Shown: positions 47,941 through 61,607 of the stretch, one piece after another
How positions within the stretch are numbered: position 1 is the stretch's first letter
Layout: each line of letters starts with the position of its first letter
From: Ailanthus altissimus
Lineage: Eukaryota; Streptophyta; Magnoliopsida; Sapindales; Simaroubaceae
DNA: 64,000 nucleotides
NCBI GenBank assembly: GCA_946807835.1
Contig: OX327703.1
Coordinates: forward strand, 503,501-567,500
Direction: 5' to 3'
Notes under the pieces: generated by a model
Seen by the model: only the letters and a program-made list of their open reading frames with translations
What the model was told of the DNA's origin: nothing
Database searches by the model: none
Position numbers and translations under genes: made by a program

Positions 47941-48607
47941 GGATATCAAAATATGCACATGTTAGTTCCAAAAAATATTAAATATGAAGTATTATTGAGA
48001 AGAGTTTGTCGACTTGTGAGAGTTGATCAGGTGCATTATAAAATAACTTTAAAGTTCAAAGTTCCTTCAAGTACTATAAAGTTAAGACTTATTCCACTTA
48101 AAAATGACGATGATATGATATTGTGGTTAGCTTACCGAATAATATGGCTACACCTCTTTATGTAATAATGGATACTCATACTTTTAAATATGAAAGTAAT
48201 GCAAAAGCACTCATGGAGCAAAAATAAGGCTATGTTAATCAATTCGCATTGGCAACCTTATGTATATTCTAAATCCCTCAAAGGATTATCAATATTCTCC
48301 TCCGATATTTAACGAATAACTAGGTTATACATATTATAATAGTTAGATATATGGAGATGTTGATGTTGATCTTAACTATGATATTGGTCAAAATGTTAGA
48401 TATAATATGAGTATTGATGAAAAACGTGCATTAAGATTGATAAAAAATGCTCCAAATGATTCATTCAGATTGCTTCCTACATACAGTTATGTATTACAAA
48501 AAAATAATTCGAGTACGGTTGCTCATTTGAAAACTGACGCGAATAATCACTTCAAGTATATCTTTTTAGCGTTAAGACCCTGCATTAGATTTATTAATTA
48601 TTATTAG
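47941..48607 (+). pseudogene. MULE transposase N-terminal remnant
   Basis: Plus-strand pieces include LLRRVCRLVRVDQVHYKIT (PB1-like N-terminal domain, 47953-48165) and, after frame breaks, MSIDEKRALRLIKNAP with LLPTYSYVLQKN (48407-48607). The latter is the segment between the DNA-binding and catalytic domains of plant MULE transposases. Catalytic acidic residues could not be read, so the copy is non-autonomous. Confidence 0.65.
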
Positions 48608-49490
48608 GAAAAATAATAAAAGTTATTAGGAAATTATATTTTGTTTTTTGTTGAACGCAAAAGGATACCCCAACACAATCGAAGATGATATTTACGACGC
48701 TTTTGTATAATGAGATGTCCGTACTAGACTAATTTAGAAGATGCAGAAAACGGTCTCTTGGGGGCAAACAGCTCCCCACATCTCGGGATCACTTTGTAAA
48801 TCCATACATAAGATGATAATAAATGAAAAAAAATAACAATGTTAATAAAATATAACAATACTATTTTCTTATTTAATGCAAGATGAAAAGAATAATTTTT
48901 TATATATCCTAGTATGATAATGAATTGAAAAAAAAATAGAATTACTCACCAATAATACTTGACTAAATAAGTATATGTTGTATGATTCTCTATCCGAAGC
49001 ACTTGCTTTTCTGACCTTCACTAAAATTTTAATTGAATTGGTATATAAACTATTGTAGAGTACAGTCCATGTAATTGTGTCACAATAATAAATATTAAAT
49101 TCATCAAAATTATCTACGAGACAAAGCACAAAATACTAGACAGCTCTACGCTAATCGCGTAGCATCAACAATTTATAAAACATATAAAATAAACACATTT
49201 TTACTGTGTTTATATCATCATCAAATCCTTGTAGGTCAACTCACTTCTATTCTAAAAGTATTTGTGCCATAGTCTATCACTTAACTTACTTTTTACGGGA
49301 TATTTCTCCATCCTCAAATAAATAATCAAATAAAATTCTAGATTAGAGAATTTAATAAGTTTTTTTTATCTATATAGAACTATAATTCTTCATATGAATT
49401 TTTGGTATGTACACGTCTTAATAAAATCTCATGTACTAAAATATTTGAGAAAAAAATATCGATACATCCAAAAAATAATCAAAATATGTA
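48608..49490. other. MULE interior, no open frame
   Basis: AT-rich internal DNA of the MULE with no readable transposase. Confidence 0.4.
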
Positions 49491-50254
49491 GTTTTAAATA
49501 ATTCTACCGTGGTGCCATATGGCAGATGCTGTGGGGCGCTATGCTGGGTCCATAGTGCTGGCATATGGCATTGAGTTTAACGGTAAAAAAATGGTTGAAA
49601 TTTGTAATTTTTATTCATTTTTAGGCCATTTTTGTCATTTTATACATATTTTTAATCTATTTTATACATTATTAATATTATATTTATATATTTTTAATAA
49701 CTACATATAAAAAAATGCAAAATATAATAAAATTATATTTATAATAAAAATTCACTAATTTTTGCTCATTTAATAAATTTTTTAATTTGATAATTAATTA
49801 TTTTAATTTAAAATTTTAAAATATAACATATTTAAAATCGATCTATAAATTTAGAATAAAATTTAAGTGATGATTAAAAATTAAAGAAGAGAGAGTGAAA
49901 AGAGCCGAGAGAAAATCGAAAAATGGGATGAAAAGTAAAAATAAAATATTGACAGTTTAAATAATATAAAAATATTCGACCAGATAAAAAAAAATTGACT
50001 CCAATTTCTGTCAAAAAGAAAATTTTCTCTTAACTTTCTAACCGTGGGGATGCTGCAATAAGTGTGCTCCAAACCATTATGTCAGAGCATAGATTTACTT
50101 ATGAAGATTGTGGCCTCTGTTACAAACATTTTTTTTTTCTTTTCTTTTTTCAATTGCTATTATATCTAACCTCTAGGCCAAACACTCTGTTCTCATTGTT
50201 ATGAATCATTGGTGGCTTCCACCATAGAGTGATTGTGATGCTGCTTCCCATTTT

Positions 50255-51890
50255 ATCACTTTTCTTAATGAACTTGTATGAAGATCGTGATTGTGATAAA
50301 TTCAAATCAACCATGCATGCATGTGAACTTCACTGCAATTTGTTTTTGTTGTGACTTTAGAGTGATTTGATTTACATTGGATAACCTACTGCTTGAATGT
50401 TAACATAAAACTTTTGAAAGTTAAAATATGTCACAATCATACTGTTAAAATTTTAAAAAATTTTAATGTAGCAAAAATGAGTATAATATTTATTTTTTTA
50501 AAAAACAGTTCTTTTACCAAATTTTTATGAATATATGATTTAAATGTATAATATAGATATAAATTAAGAATATACTTAAATTTTTACTTAATTTTCTTTT
50601 ATTAAAAGATTTCAATTACAATGAGTGAAAGAGTGAATTTTTAATTTTTTTAAAAAAAATATGTATAAAAAAAACTCTCTTTTTTCTTTCACGTTCTTTT
50701 TTATTGTGTTTAGTTTTAATCTTTTATTCTCTCTTCATAATATTTTTACGATAATAAATTATTATTATATTAATTAAATGAATTTAATTAATAATATTTA
50801 TCAATTAGATTATTATCTTCTTAAAAAGAGACATAATATACGTGAATTACAAAGAATTTTACTCTATGTAATTAATGTGTAGCACTCAGTAACTAAGTGT
50901 TACAAGACTTCTAAAATAAATGAGCTTATTATACTCTTTTAATAAAAGAAGAATACTAAAAATAAAATATATTTTATTTATAATTTCAAAATTATCCTTG
51001 AGCTTTTATCTATTTAATTTTTAAATAATTTTGATAAGATATTATCTCTAAAATTAAATAATTTTGATAAGATATTATCTCTAAAATTAAATAATTTCTA
51101 ATTAATTAATCTATCCAAAAAATTCATATGTATATATTAAATTATTTTCTAGACATAATAGATTATGTATTAAAATTAATTACTTATATATTTTTTACTA
51201 TAATAAATCAATAGGTGGTGTGAGGGCCTATGGATTTACAATTTCAAGTTCTAATAAATTTTGGATAATTAATTAATCTAATTTATTAATTCTAGTAATT
51301 ATTCTACTAAAAACTTGAAATTGTACTCTTGTAATTATAAATATATTTTATTCAGAAAACTTTAAATAGTCCATTGATTTAATTATTATATCCAATTTAA
51401 CCATCTATAAATGGTTCAAAATTAGAGTTGGGTCAAATTATCATTTTATCTATCTAATTACTTATTTATCCTTAAGTACTATTAATACACCAATGAATAA
51501 TTAATTTGTAAACTTGTTATAATGAGTGCTCTAACCATTTAGTTTCACAACTAATACTAAAGAAAATCCTCTTTCTAACTTCTGTTAGAAAAGAATGGAT
51601 TTTATATCTATAAATTATTTCTAATTACTTATCTCACTAAGTCACCAAAATACAAGTTTTTACCGTAGACCTTTTTATGTTTATTAACCTTAACCTTAAT
51701 TTTTTTGTATATAATAAATATATATTAAGGTTACGGTCATATAAATACACTCGATATTTTCTTATATTTATAACATAATCATTATGTATAAATTTCAAGA
51801 ATAAAATTATTATTTTATTTATTTTATAAAAATAGTATAAATACATATTTTTAAGGCACTATCCCCAACTCATACAACTTAAGAAAACTA
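50255..51890. repeat. duplicated block Y
   Basis: About 1.6 kb similar to 61608-63575, sharing an ordered series of phrases: aatgaacttgtatg, gtgataaattcaaa, gtgaacttca.tg, ggtggtgt.agggcctatgga.ttacaattt.aag, attctactaaaaact, and aaaatacaag.ttt. Neither copy has a coding region; a weak shared frame (INKIII.LK..HN.YVIN) near the right end is in both. Copies differ by many substitutions and indels. Confidence 0.75.
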
Positions 51891-51894
51891 TTGA

Positions 51895-52364
51895 ATTGGT
51901 TGTCTGCAATCTTTCCTTTTATCCTCAGTCTTCAAATTTATTTATGTAGACACATAAATTCTCAAACAAATTTTTATAAACACAACAAAAGTTAGATTAT
52001 TTTTGTATATTATGACATGTATATGATTAAATAATTATCTTAATTTTTCATTTAACAAACAAAACTAGTTGTATGTTTTTTTTTTTTTTTGTTATTTTAA
52101 ATCTTTAAACCTAAGCATACAAAAATATAATATTTTAAATTTCCACAAGTGTGCACGTGAATATCTCAAAGTAATGCTTAAAGATTGAGAGAATAAAAAT
52201 AGCCCACGTGAGTGAACTCCACTAGTTATAGAATTTTACAATAATAATGGAGTGCCCTTTTAACTTTTTACCCATTGAGACTCCACAAACAATTTGCAAT
52301 AATTATGCTCTAAACCATTAGAATTATTTTGCCAGAGCTTAGACTTATTGAGGAAGATTGTGGC
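51895..52364. repeat. duplicated block X'
   Basis: Partner of 46600-47075 plus 50030-50130, and uninterrupted at the MULE site, where TTAACTTTTTACCC reads straight through. It ends at AAGATTGTGGC, where copia element C begins, whereas block X continues GAAGATTGTGGCCTCTG. Confidence 0.75.
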
Positions 52365-54087
52365 TGAAGGAATGGTGTAAGAATGATAAAAAAATGTTGA
52401 AAAATAGATATATATGTTGATATTTGACATAGTTTTGAGAGATGAGTGCACATTGAAAGTATTTTGATAAAATATGTAATATACCTTAAATCTAAACTTA
52501 TTTTGATGGTTGGATGGTTGAGTTGCACTTGAAAAACACCAAGACTCCAAGTGTGCACCACCCTTGAGTGAGGGATGTGCTTGGCCAAACCTTAAAGAGA
52601 AATGAGAGCCATTTTTGTATTTGTTTTTCCTAAGAATGTTTTTTTTTCCTTTTCATTTTAAGATAAACTTTAAGTTAGTTTATATACTAACCAACCTTTT
52701 ACAAATTATAAATTTTGCCCAAGAATTTTACAAATTCTTTTATGACACTTGGGGTTTTAAATCCGTCGGCCTAAAGACAATTTCATTGTCCATGGCCTAT
52801 GTGAACTCATTAGTTCACTTATAGCCCATCAAATATAATTTAGCTTTTAAACTCTTTAAAAGTTTTTTTAAAGCCAACAATATAACCATCTTAACATATT
52901 AACATAATTAATAATTAATCTACTTAATTATTTTTTGAATATTTTAACTCATAAAATATATTTTTGAATTATATCTATGCAACCTTTTACGCGAAAATAC
53001 GGTTATTATCCTTAGAAAATACTAGCCATATTTAGATAATCAACTCTCTCTTTCTCTCTAACACATCTTAACACCAAAGGTATGTGGTGTGACCTTTGGG
53101 ACTATTGTGGGTTAGCCGTGAGCTGAATCTGGATGGATCTAAAATGCCTAACGACTATAGGATGCATCTAGCAATGTTCCATAGTCCCTAACCATAATAG
53201 CTTGATAACTCATTGAAAATTTTGTTCCCGATCATATTTGTCATGTAGGTAATATCCCTCCATTGGCTAATCCTGATCGATTCTAGATTTACAAAATGTC
53301 AAAGTATTAAACTTGATACTTTTCAGAATCTTCGTTCAATATGTTTAGAATTTGTCACTATGAACTCTTCGTATGACATTTCTTATACTTTGGTCAGAGA
53401 TTTAACTTTTCAATATTTATCAACATTCCTTTAAGACCTCGAATCCCGAATGGAGTCAGCGGTAATTCCCATCATTTATACTCCAACCAACGGATTACGG
53501 CTTGACAACTGACCGTTTTCACGAACGAACAATGAATGACTGAGTAGGCTTTTGTTCGGAGCATGACTAGCTCTGTCTGTATACACCATATGAATCATAT
53601 GCATCCAAACCATTACGATCATGATGTCTTAAATCGAAGGACTACATCGTACACCAATATAACCAAATGATAAATCTTTAACTATATAGAATACCATGTA
53701 ATTCATCATTTGATGGTCACGTTTGACAATCGGTTCTCTAACTAATAGTCCACACTAATTTCCCAGTGACATAATCATTATGCCATATGAATTCATATCA
53801 TCTTATGATATCCTTTTTCAGAAGAATTCAATGTGCTTACTATGCAGTATTATTGTCCGGATAATACTGCTTTCGTAGGAAATAAGTTTGATAATTCTAT
53901 CTAACTTTTAAATGAATTATTTGGATATTCATATGCATACTTTATTGAAATGAATGACTGAATAAAGAAAACAACTTACACATATGAATAAAGAACTCTT
54001 TCTTTTATTAAATAATTATTTCATTAATTACATAAATTTTGTCTCTGAAACCGACAATACGAATGGTTTCTAGGGCTTAAACCAACA
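52365..54087 (-). repeat. copia C 3' LTR
   Basis: 1,723 bp from TGAAGGAATGG to AACCAACA. It is much longer than the surviving part of the 5' LTR and has no coding content. Confidence 0.72.
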
Positions 54088-54100
54088 AACTCTCACTAGT

Positions 54101-57100
54101 ATTAAAGCTATTCATTGTTTTATCTCATAACCATCTTCTTAAGATGCAGGTCCAGTTGTTTCTGTGTCATGACTTTAGTGAGTGGATTAGCTACGTTCTC
54201 CTCCGAGGAGAACTTCTGAATTAATATCTCAAAAGCTCTAATGATCTCTTTAAAAATGTGATATTTACGCTGAACATGTCCAAACCTTTTATAGGATCTT
54301 AGTTCTTTGGCCTGTGTAATAGCACTAGTATTGTCATAGAATATAGTTATCGGATAACACATGTTGGAACCACTCCCAGTTCGAATACGAACTTTCGCAT
54401 CCAAATGGAATCTTTTGCTGTTGCTGAAGCAGTAATATATTCAGTTTCAGTAGTGGAGTCTGTTGTAGTCGACTGCTTAGAACTCTTCTAGCTTATAACA
54501 CCTCCATTACACAGAAAAGATATATCCTGATGTACACTTATTATCGTCAATGTCTAACTGAAAAGTGGCATATGAGTCTCCTTGAATGTTTAACTTTGAA
54601 CATCTATAACTCAGAACTAGATCCTTAGTTCTTCTCAAGTACTTAAGGATCGACTTAACACATAACTAATATTTTTCTTCGGTATTAGCTTTACATTTTC
54701 TTGTAACACTTACAGTATATACGATATCAAATCTGTACATATCATAGCGTACATAAGGCTCCCTACTACTGAAGCATAAGAAACACCATGCATCCGTTGT
54801 CATTCTTTATCGGTCTTTGGACCCATATCTTTTAAAAGATGAAGATCATTCGTGAAGGGCAGGAAACCTCTCTTAGAGTTATCCATACTGAACTTTTTTA
54901 GCATTTGTTTATATGTGACATCTCTGGGATAATCTGATTATCCTCTTACATATATTTTTATAGATGCGTATCCTAAGGACAAAGGTCACATCTCTCAAGT
55001 TCTTCATCGAGAAAGTTCTGGATAACTAGATTTAACCTTTGTCATCACGCCTACATCATTTTTCATCAAAAGTATGTCATCAACATATAGTATGATAAAT
55101 GTAATGGCATAATCCTTAACCTATTTATATACACATAGTTCATCTGAATTCTTGATAAAACTAAACGATTTGATTATCTCATCGAACTAGATGTTCTAAC
55201 TTATGGAAGCTTGCTTCAATCCTTAAATGGATCGATGCAACTTACATATATTATTTTGGTTAAATAAGGATACAAAACCTATTGGTTGTTCTATATAAAT
55301 GTTTTCCTCAATGAAACTATTTAGGATAGCCATTTTGACATCCATTTACTAAATCTTATAGTTATAGTATGCTATTATAGGTAGCATAATTCAGATGGAC
55401 TTAATCATTGCTACGGGCAAAAAGGTTTTCTCATAGTTTAACCCTTATTTCTAAGTATAATCTTTCGTAATCAGCTGTGCTTTGAAGGTCTCTACCTTTT
55501 CATCCTGGCCAATTTTCTTTTTATAAACCCATTTACAGCCTATAGGGACTATTCCTTCAAATAGGTCCATAAGTGTCCACACTTAGTCGGCATGAATTGA
55601 TTTTATCTTAGAATTCATTGCCTCTAGCCATTTTCTAAATACTTATCCAAGATAGCTTCCTCGTAGCTTTTGGGATCATCACCATGATCACTGACTCCCA
55701 CTATATAGGATTCAAAATCCTATTTCTGTAGGAATCCATACCTTTCTGGAGGTTTGAATACTTTAAAAGACCTACGTGCTAGAACCATAGTATCTGATAC
55801 TGAGGTTTGTTGAGTAGACGATCCAACTTCAGCACTTTCAGTTCTACGCTTTTAGAACTTTTCCTTAAGCTCTAATTTCTTCCCTATGCCTTATTCCTCT
55901 AAGAACTCTTTCTCAAGATATCTGGCATTTCTATTGATCATAATTCTTTGATCAGATGGGAAATAGAATTATATCCAAAACCATCTTTAGGATGCCCTAT
56001 GAATTGACATTTCTATGACCTTATGTCTAGCTTATCTGTCTTGACTATCTTAACATAAGTTGGACAACATCATATCCTCATATAATTGAGACTAAGGGAT
56101 TTATCGTACCATATCTCATATGGTGTCTTTTGTATGGACTTTAACTATCGTTTATTTAAGATATGAATTGCTCATATCCTCAAAGTAAGACTGGTAAGTC
56201 TTTAAAACTCACCATTAATCATACCATATCCAATAGGGTATGATTCCTCTTTTCAGACACTTCATTCAGCTGAGGAATGTATAGAGGCATTAATTGTGAG
56301 ATTATACCATTATTTCTCAAATAGGCCAGAAACTCTCTACTTAAGTATTCGCCTCCACAATCTGATCGTAGTACTTTTATGCTTTTTTCAATCTGTTTCT
56401 CTACTTCATTCTTGAACTCTCTTAACTTTTCAAAAGATTTAGATTTATATTTTATCAAATACAAATACCCATACCGTGACATATCATCAGTGAAGGTAAT
56501 GAAGTATTCAAATCCACCTCTGAAAAAAGTACTAAATGGTCCATATACATCTGTATGTATGAGCTCCAGAAGTTCCTTAGCCCTTTCATATTTATTCTTG
56601 AAAGGATATTTAGTCATCTTACCTTGGAGACAAGATTCATAAGTTAGATAAGGTTCATAACCCAATGTGCCTAAAAGCTCAATTTTTTAAAGTTGTTTTA
56701 ACCTTCTTTCTCTTATATGACAAAGTCTATGATGCCACAAGACTTTTGGATTCAATTCTATTTAAGTTCTCTTATTTGTAATGGCATTGATTAAGTCATT
56801 CAGCTCTAATATATACAAAACATTTGTATTTAAGGCTTTTGCAACTAATACATCTCCAAAATGAAACAAATATTTATTTCTATTAAACTGCACTATATAA
56901 CCACTTTTACCTAAGGTAGAAATATAAATAATGTTCCTTGTTACTTCTTTAAAGTACAATACTTTATTTAAGTACAAAACATGTTCTGACGAAAGTCTAA
57001 TGGAACAGTTTCCAATGGCTTATGCTGCAACTCTTGCTCCATCTGCTATCTTCAAAATGACTTTATCTCTAGCAAGCTCAAAACTATTCTGCAAGACTTG

Positions 57101-58070
57101 CATAGTCATACAAACATGTGATTTAGCAGGTAAATTTAATATCAAAGAATGATTATTTGAATCAACACTTAATTCAAATTCAATCACATGACATTGGTGT
57201 ATAACCTTTTCCCTTAGCCTTTTTAAGGCTGTCAAGATACTGACGATAATACCTCTTCCAGTGTCCCTTAATCCCCCAGTGGAAACAAGTTCCTTTACTC
57301 TCACTGGTCTTACCCTTCTTAGCCATCTCAGTTTTAGGCACTGGCTTATTGCAGGGTTTCTTCTTGAGTCCAACCTTTGGGCCCTTCTTGTGTTATCCCA
57401 GTATCCTTTTCTTTGTCTTTTGTTTAGCGAAAGCCATAAAGACATTTTCTTATGCTTTCTTGGAATTCTATTTATAGAAATCATGAATCTCGTTCAACAA
57501 CTTTGGAAGCTCCCTCTCAATCCTATTAAGATGGTAATTGATTATAAAAGTTTTAAAACTTGAAGAGAGAGACTGAAAATCAAATTCACCTTGATGCGGT
57601 CTGGAAGGATCACACCAATCACCTGTAGTTGGGACATCATATTGATCATCTTGATCACATGGTCATCAGATGTCATTCCCTCCTTCAGCTTCATATTGAA
57701 GAGAAAGACAGAGTTCGTATTCCGTTAGTCTGAATTTCTCCTTGTATAACTCTTTCAAAGAGATCATGATGCTGTATGCATCTGAAACCTTTTCATAACG
57801 CATCTAAAGATTCTGAGACATATAAGTCATCATATAGTTTCTATCATTTTTACTATCCACTCTCCATTGCTTGAAAGTATTCCTTTCTTAATGTGAAGCA
57901 TTGGGATTTATGACGACTAAAAGCAAACCCTCCAAAATATACGAAATATTTTTGAAGTCTAAAATCAATTTTAAATTTCTTATCCAATTACTGTAATTGG
58001 GCCCGTTAATGTATGTCTTTTGAGAAGACTTAGGAGAACTGCGTTGTTTGCCATTTGTTCAAATATCACA
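54101..58070 (-). pseudogene. copia C gag-pol remnant
   Basis: Gag is at about 58070-57560 (LTGPNYSNWIRNLKLIL, then LKELYKEKFRLTEYEL). A zinc knuckle with lost cysteines (CFHWGIKGHWKRYY) is near 57290-57245. Pre-protease/protease region at 57200-56770 (ELARDKVILKIADGARVAA, NIIYISTLGKSGY). Integrase at 56665-56219 (LELIHTDVYGPFST, FTDDMSRYGYLYLIK, KVLRSDCGGEYLS). RNase H at 54404-54120 (FYDNTSAITQAKE, NPLTKVMTQKQLD). Stops and frameshifts are frequent. Confidence 0.82.
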
Positions 58071-59675
58071 AATATATCAATTGCTAAAAAAAAATTAATT
58101 CACTTGTTAGTGTTGTAATCAATTTTAATAAAACTGCTAAATCTTATTTAGCTCCCACTAATTTATTTGAATCTCACACTCCTCAAACTCAATTCGAAAA
58201 TTTACGTTGGATTAAATTTCTTAATGGAATCAAATTCTTATTAAATTTAATTAACCTCACATAATAGACTTTTGGTCAATTAATTCTAATAAGTAGGAAA
58301 CTATTTTCTTTCACATCTTATGTGAGTTATGATTTATTTATTATACCCTAACTTTAGATACCTTACATAATAGACTCTTGGTACCCTAGACTAGTTAAAT
58401 CCAAACCAATAAAGCATTTGGGTTAATCAATGGGGTTTTCAAAAATATAGTCCTAAAGTAAACTATTTAACCTATCCTATATCTCCATTTGGATCACCAT
58501 CCTTATATTCTTTGGGTTCCCGTCCAACTATTCCAATTACATAAGCAATCTTAGGCATGCAGGCCTGATGAAACAATTAATAATAACAAAATAATTATTA
58601 TTATATGCTATTACAAAACAGCATATATATTATCTTGTAAATATGAAAAGTGCATTTGATAATTATTTAAAACTTTTGGGGTATGTAATAATTGCAATAT
58701 ATATATATATATATATTTATTTATTTTTTAAGTATCATCATGCTTATGTCATGTTCCACCCAAAATTTTAAATTTAATTTTTTTTTATCAAATCAATCAC
58801 TTTTTAAAAAATTTAAAACTTGAATAAATCAAATAATTATGATATCTCATATCATTATTTTATTATATTTTAAACTTTTCAAAAATACTAATCATTATCA
58901 TTTCAAAAATAATAATAAATTTATTTCTTTCATATCATGACAAGTAATGATTTTGGTTTAAATATTTTTTATGCATGACATAGATAAACCCATCCAATTA
59001 TAACATCTCATATTACAATATATTTAATTTTGAACACTTTAAATTTCAATTTATCAATATTTCATAAAAATTGATAAGGCATGTTATGCAAGTCATGACA
59101 AATAATCAAATTATTTATCATATCATACAATTGCCAATTAAATGTCTTTTACATATTTTACTGAAAAAAATTCATCATAGGAATTTCTTTTCTAAAACCA
59201 ATCCAACATGTTAATCTATCATTCAAATCATATACAACACTTGTATATAGCCACACCATATTACTTTTATAAAACATATAATCATATTAGATATATACAT
59301 GCTTCCAACACAACAACTTATCCTTTGAGCATGTAACCAACATAAAAAAAACATGATAAGATTACAACAAAAATAGTCCTATAAAAATATTTTGTTGCAT
59401 CACATGCAACCAACAAGCTTATACTTATGCATCTAATGGTTCACATGCATATACCATAAATTTCACAGACGTTTGAGTAAATAAAAATAATTTTTTTCAA
59501 TAGCATATGCAAATGGCCAAACCACAAATAACCTTACATGATGATATTTTGCATCAGATGCAATAAGCAAGCTAGTATATATGTATCTCATGCCACCAAC
59601 AATTTGTATGCAACATATTTATAACATTTATGCATTTTTCAAGTGATTTTGCTTTAAAGGAACATGTAAAACCCT
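58071..59675. other. copia C leader region
   Basis: Long AT-rich untranslated leader between gag and the primer site, with a (TA)n run near 58700-58716. No frame could be supported. Confidence 0.5.
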
Positions 59676-59689
59676 TCATGCTCTTATAC
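59676..59689 (-). promoter_or_regulatory. copia C primer binding site
   Basis: Minus-strand GGTATAAGAGCATG, four bases from the LTR, equals the copia Met-tRNA site with one change (C to A in TATCAGAG). Confidence 0.65.
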
Positions 59690-59693
59690 CATT

Positions 59694-60047
59694 TGAAAGA
59701 ATGGTATAAGAATGATAGAAAATATTGAAAAATAGACATGCATGTTAGTACAGAACATAGTTTTGGGAGATGAGTGCATATTGGAAGCATCTTGATGAAA
59801 TAAGTAATATACCTTGAATCCAAGCTTACTTTGATGGTTGGATGGTTGAGTTGCACTCGGAAAACACCAGGACTCCAAAGTAAGCACCACCCCTGAATGA
59901 GGGATGTGCTTGGCCAAACTTTAGAGAGAAATGAGAGCCATTTTTGTGTTTTGTTTTCTCTAAGAATGTATTTTTTTCTCTATTTAAAATTAGCTTTATG
60001 TTAGTTTATATACCAACCAACCTTTTACAAATTACAAATTTTTCTCA
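59694..60047 (-). repeat. copia C 5' LTR, truncated
   Basis: Begins TGAAAGAATGG and aligns with 52365-52720 at roughly 85-90 percent by eye, then loses similarity at about TTTTTCTCA. The remaining 1.3 kb expected of a full LTR was not found. Confidence 0.72.
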
Positions 60048-61158
60048 ATGGATTGAATAGTTCGGTCTGAGAAATTTTAGTAAATAAAAATTTCGTTTCA
60101 AGGTTTCTCATAATGTACACTTGTCAAGACTTAAGTGTTAAGTATATTACTTAATTAATTGACAAGAATTGTTAATTAATAGAATGTTGGCAAGTGGTGC
60201 ATTATTGTCCTTGAATTGTTTTTATCTTGACTTGACCTATTAATTTTGTTAGTAAAAATAAATAAAATAAAATCAATTATTCAAAGTTGTTTTTGAATAA
60301 TTAATATAAAAGTCATTTATTTTTATTATTACAAAAGTAAAAACTATTAATTATGATAATTCTATAATATAATAAATGAAGGAACTTGATGTTGACCATT
60401 TAAATTACTTAAATAATAAAATATATTCCAATTGCTAGGTAAAAGAATATCTTGCTGGCTATTTATTAAGTGTTTGGCTAAATTAATTGAGTGTAATGGC
60501 CAACCATTATGGGTGGTGGGGAGAGAACTTTCATTTGCTATCACGTGGACAAAATTATAAGGAGTGCTCATTCATTCTATTCAAGTGTGTCATAGGAAAG
60601 AGTGAATTGAGAGAATTGCTAAGTACTTTTGTGAGAAGTTCTAAGTAAAGAGATATGAATAACAAAACTCAAACAAACTATTCATCTCATCTCTCTTTAG
60701 AAATAAACACTTGTTGTTGAAAAATCTTGTAGTTGTCATTCTAATTTTACAATTTTACCGGATTGATGTGAATTAGAATTGTGCAACGGTACACTTCAAT
60801 ACAAGATCAATATTTGGAGATTGAAATACTTGAAAAATTATAAGCTACCTTTAATATGATAAGTTTTACTCACTTGCAATTTAGTTTAATTTATAAACTT
60901 AGACATATATGTAATATATATACATACATATATATATATGATTATGCTAGATTGAGTGAAATTTGTATATAATACTTCCGTTGCGTGTTATAATTTTAAA
61001 AATTATACATATACTCAATTATTTACACACTCACTTAACAAAATATTGACTGGGTTTACTTAATGGATAGTGAATACAGACTCAAAAAAGCCTGGGAGAC
61101 AATTGATTAGGCAGATACCACATTCACATCCTGTGGACTCTACTTGCTAGCTTACAAT
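60048..61158. other. unassigned repeat-like DNA
   Basis: No coding region. The middle (about 60540-60800) resembles the R-U5 portion of an LTR, but ends and duplications were not found. Confidence 0.35.
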
Positions 61159-61356
61159 AATAATAAGAGTAATGCTAAGTATTCTAAAATTTTATTTTAA
61201 ATTGTATCTCAAAAGTGATGTGTCAAATAAATATATAATTGATAAAATAATATAAAATTTTAAATTATTTATTACACCTAATATTTACTTAACATATTAT
61301 TTTTAAAATATAATTTAAGACAAAATTTTAAAATATATAACATTAATCTAATACTA
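61159..61356. mobile_element. 184-bp MITE
   Basis: 61166-61349 has terminal inverted repeats of about 40 bp: left AGAGTAATGCTAAGTATTCT, and the right end in reverse complement begins AGATTAATGTTATATATTTT. Both continue AAAATTTT.T.TTAAATT.TAT. It is flanked by AATAATA and AATACTA (7 bp, one mismatch). AT-rich and non-coding; the superfamily is not certain. Confidence 0.7.
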
Positions 61357-61607
61357 ATAGAGTACCCTTCTGTTTTTGGTATTGAGAAAATATTATTCAA
61401 TGAAATTATTTTAATAAAATTATTTGATAAAATTTTGATATGTATCTTGATATTTTAAACATTTGGTGCGTCCATTCTACCCAAGTTCTTGTCTTCCAAT
61501 TTTTTCATCTAATTGCATGGACTCTACCTAGTGATTAGATCCTTTTTTTTTTAAAACAAAATTCCAATTGATCTCATATGTTTACCAAAAGAAACATTAA
61601 TTGACAT

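Larger units (their letters stand above)
47067..50038 (+). mobile_element. MULE with long terminal inverted repeats
   Basis: The element occupies 47076-50029. Its ends form long inverted repeats of about 450-500 bp: left 47076 to about 47540 and right about 49500 to 50029. Both contain CACTCTCTCTTCTTTAA-type, AAATTTATAGATCG and ATTATTAAAAAT words in mirrored order. Flanking TTAACTTTG (47067-47075) and TTAACTTTC (50030-50038) are a 9-bp duplication with one mismatch. The related block X' at about 52262 reads TTAACTTTT once, an empty site. Long TIRs and a 9-bp duplication are diagnostic of Mutator-like elements. A transposase remnant lies inside. Confidence 0.88.
52365..60047 (-). mobile_element. 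degenerate copia element C (Angela-like)
   Basis: The 3' LTR is 52365-54087. Its minus-strand start TGTTGGTTTAAGCCCTAGA resembles the Angela lineage. It is preceded by the polypurine tract ACTAGTGAGAGTT (54100-54088). The 5' LTR begins at 59694 and matches the 3' LTR for about 350 bp, to about 60047 (TTGATGGTTGGATGGTTGAG is shared); beyond that the two differ. The 5' LTR is therefore truncated or replaced, and no target duplication can be shown. Primer site: minus-strand GGTATAAGAGCATG at 59689-59676. Gag and pol remnants lie between. Confidence 0.82.
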
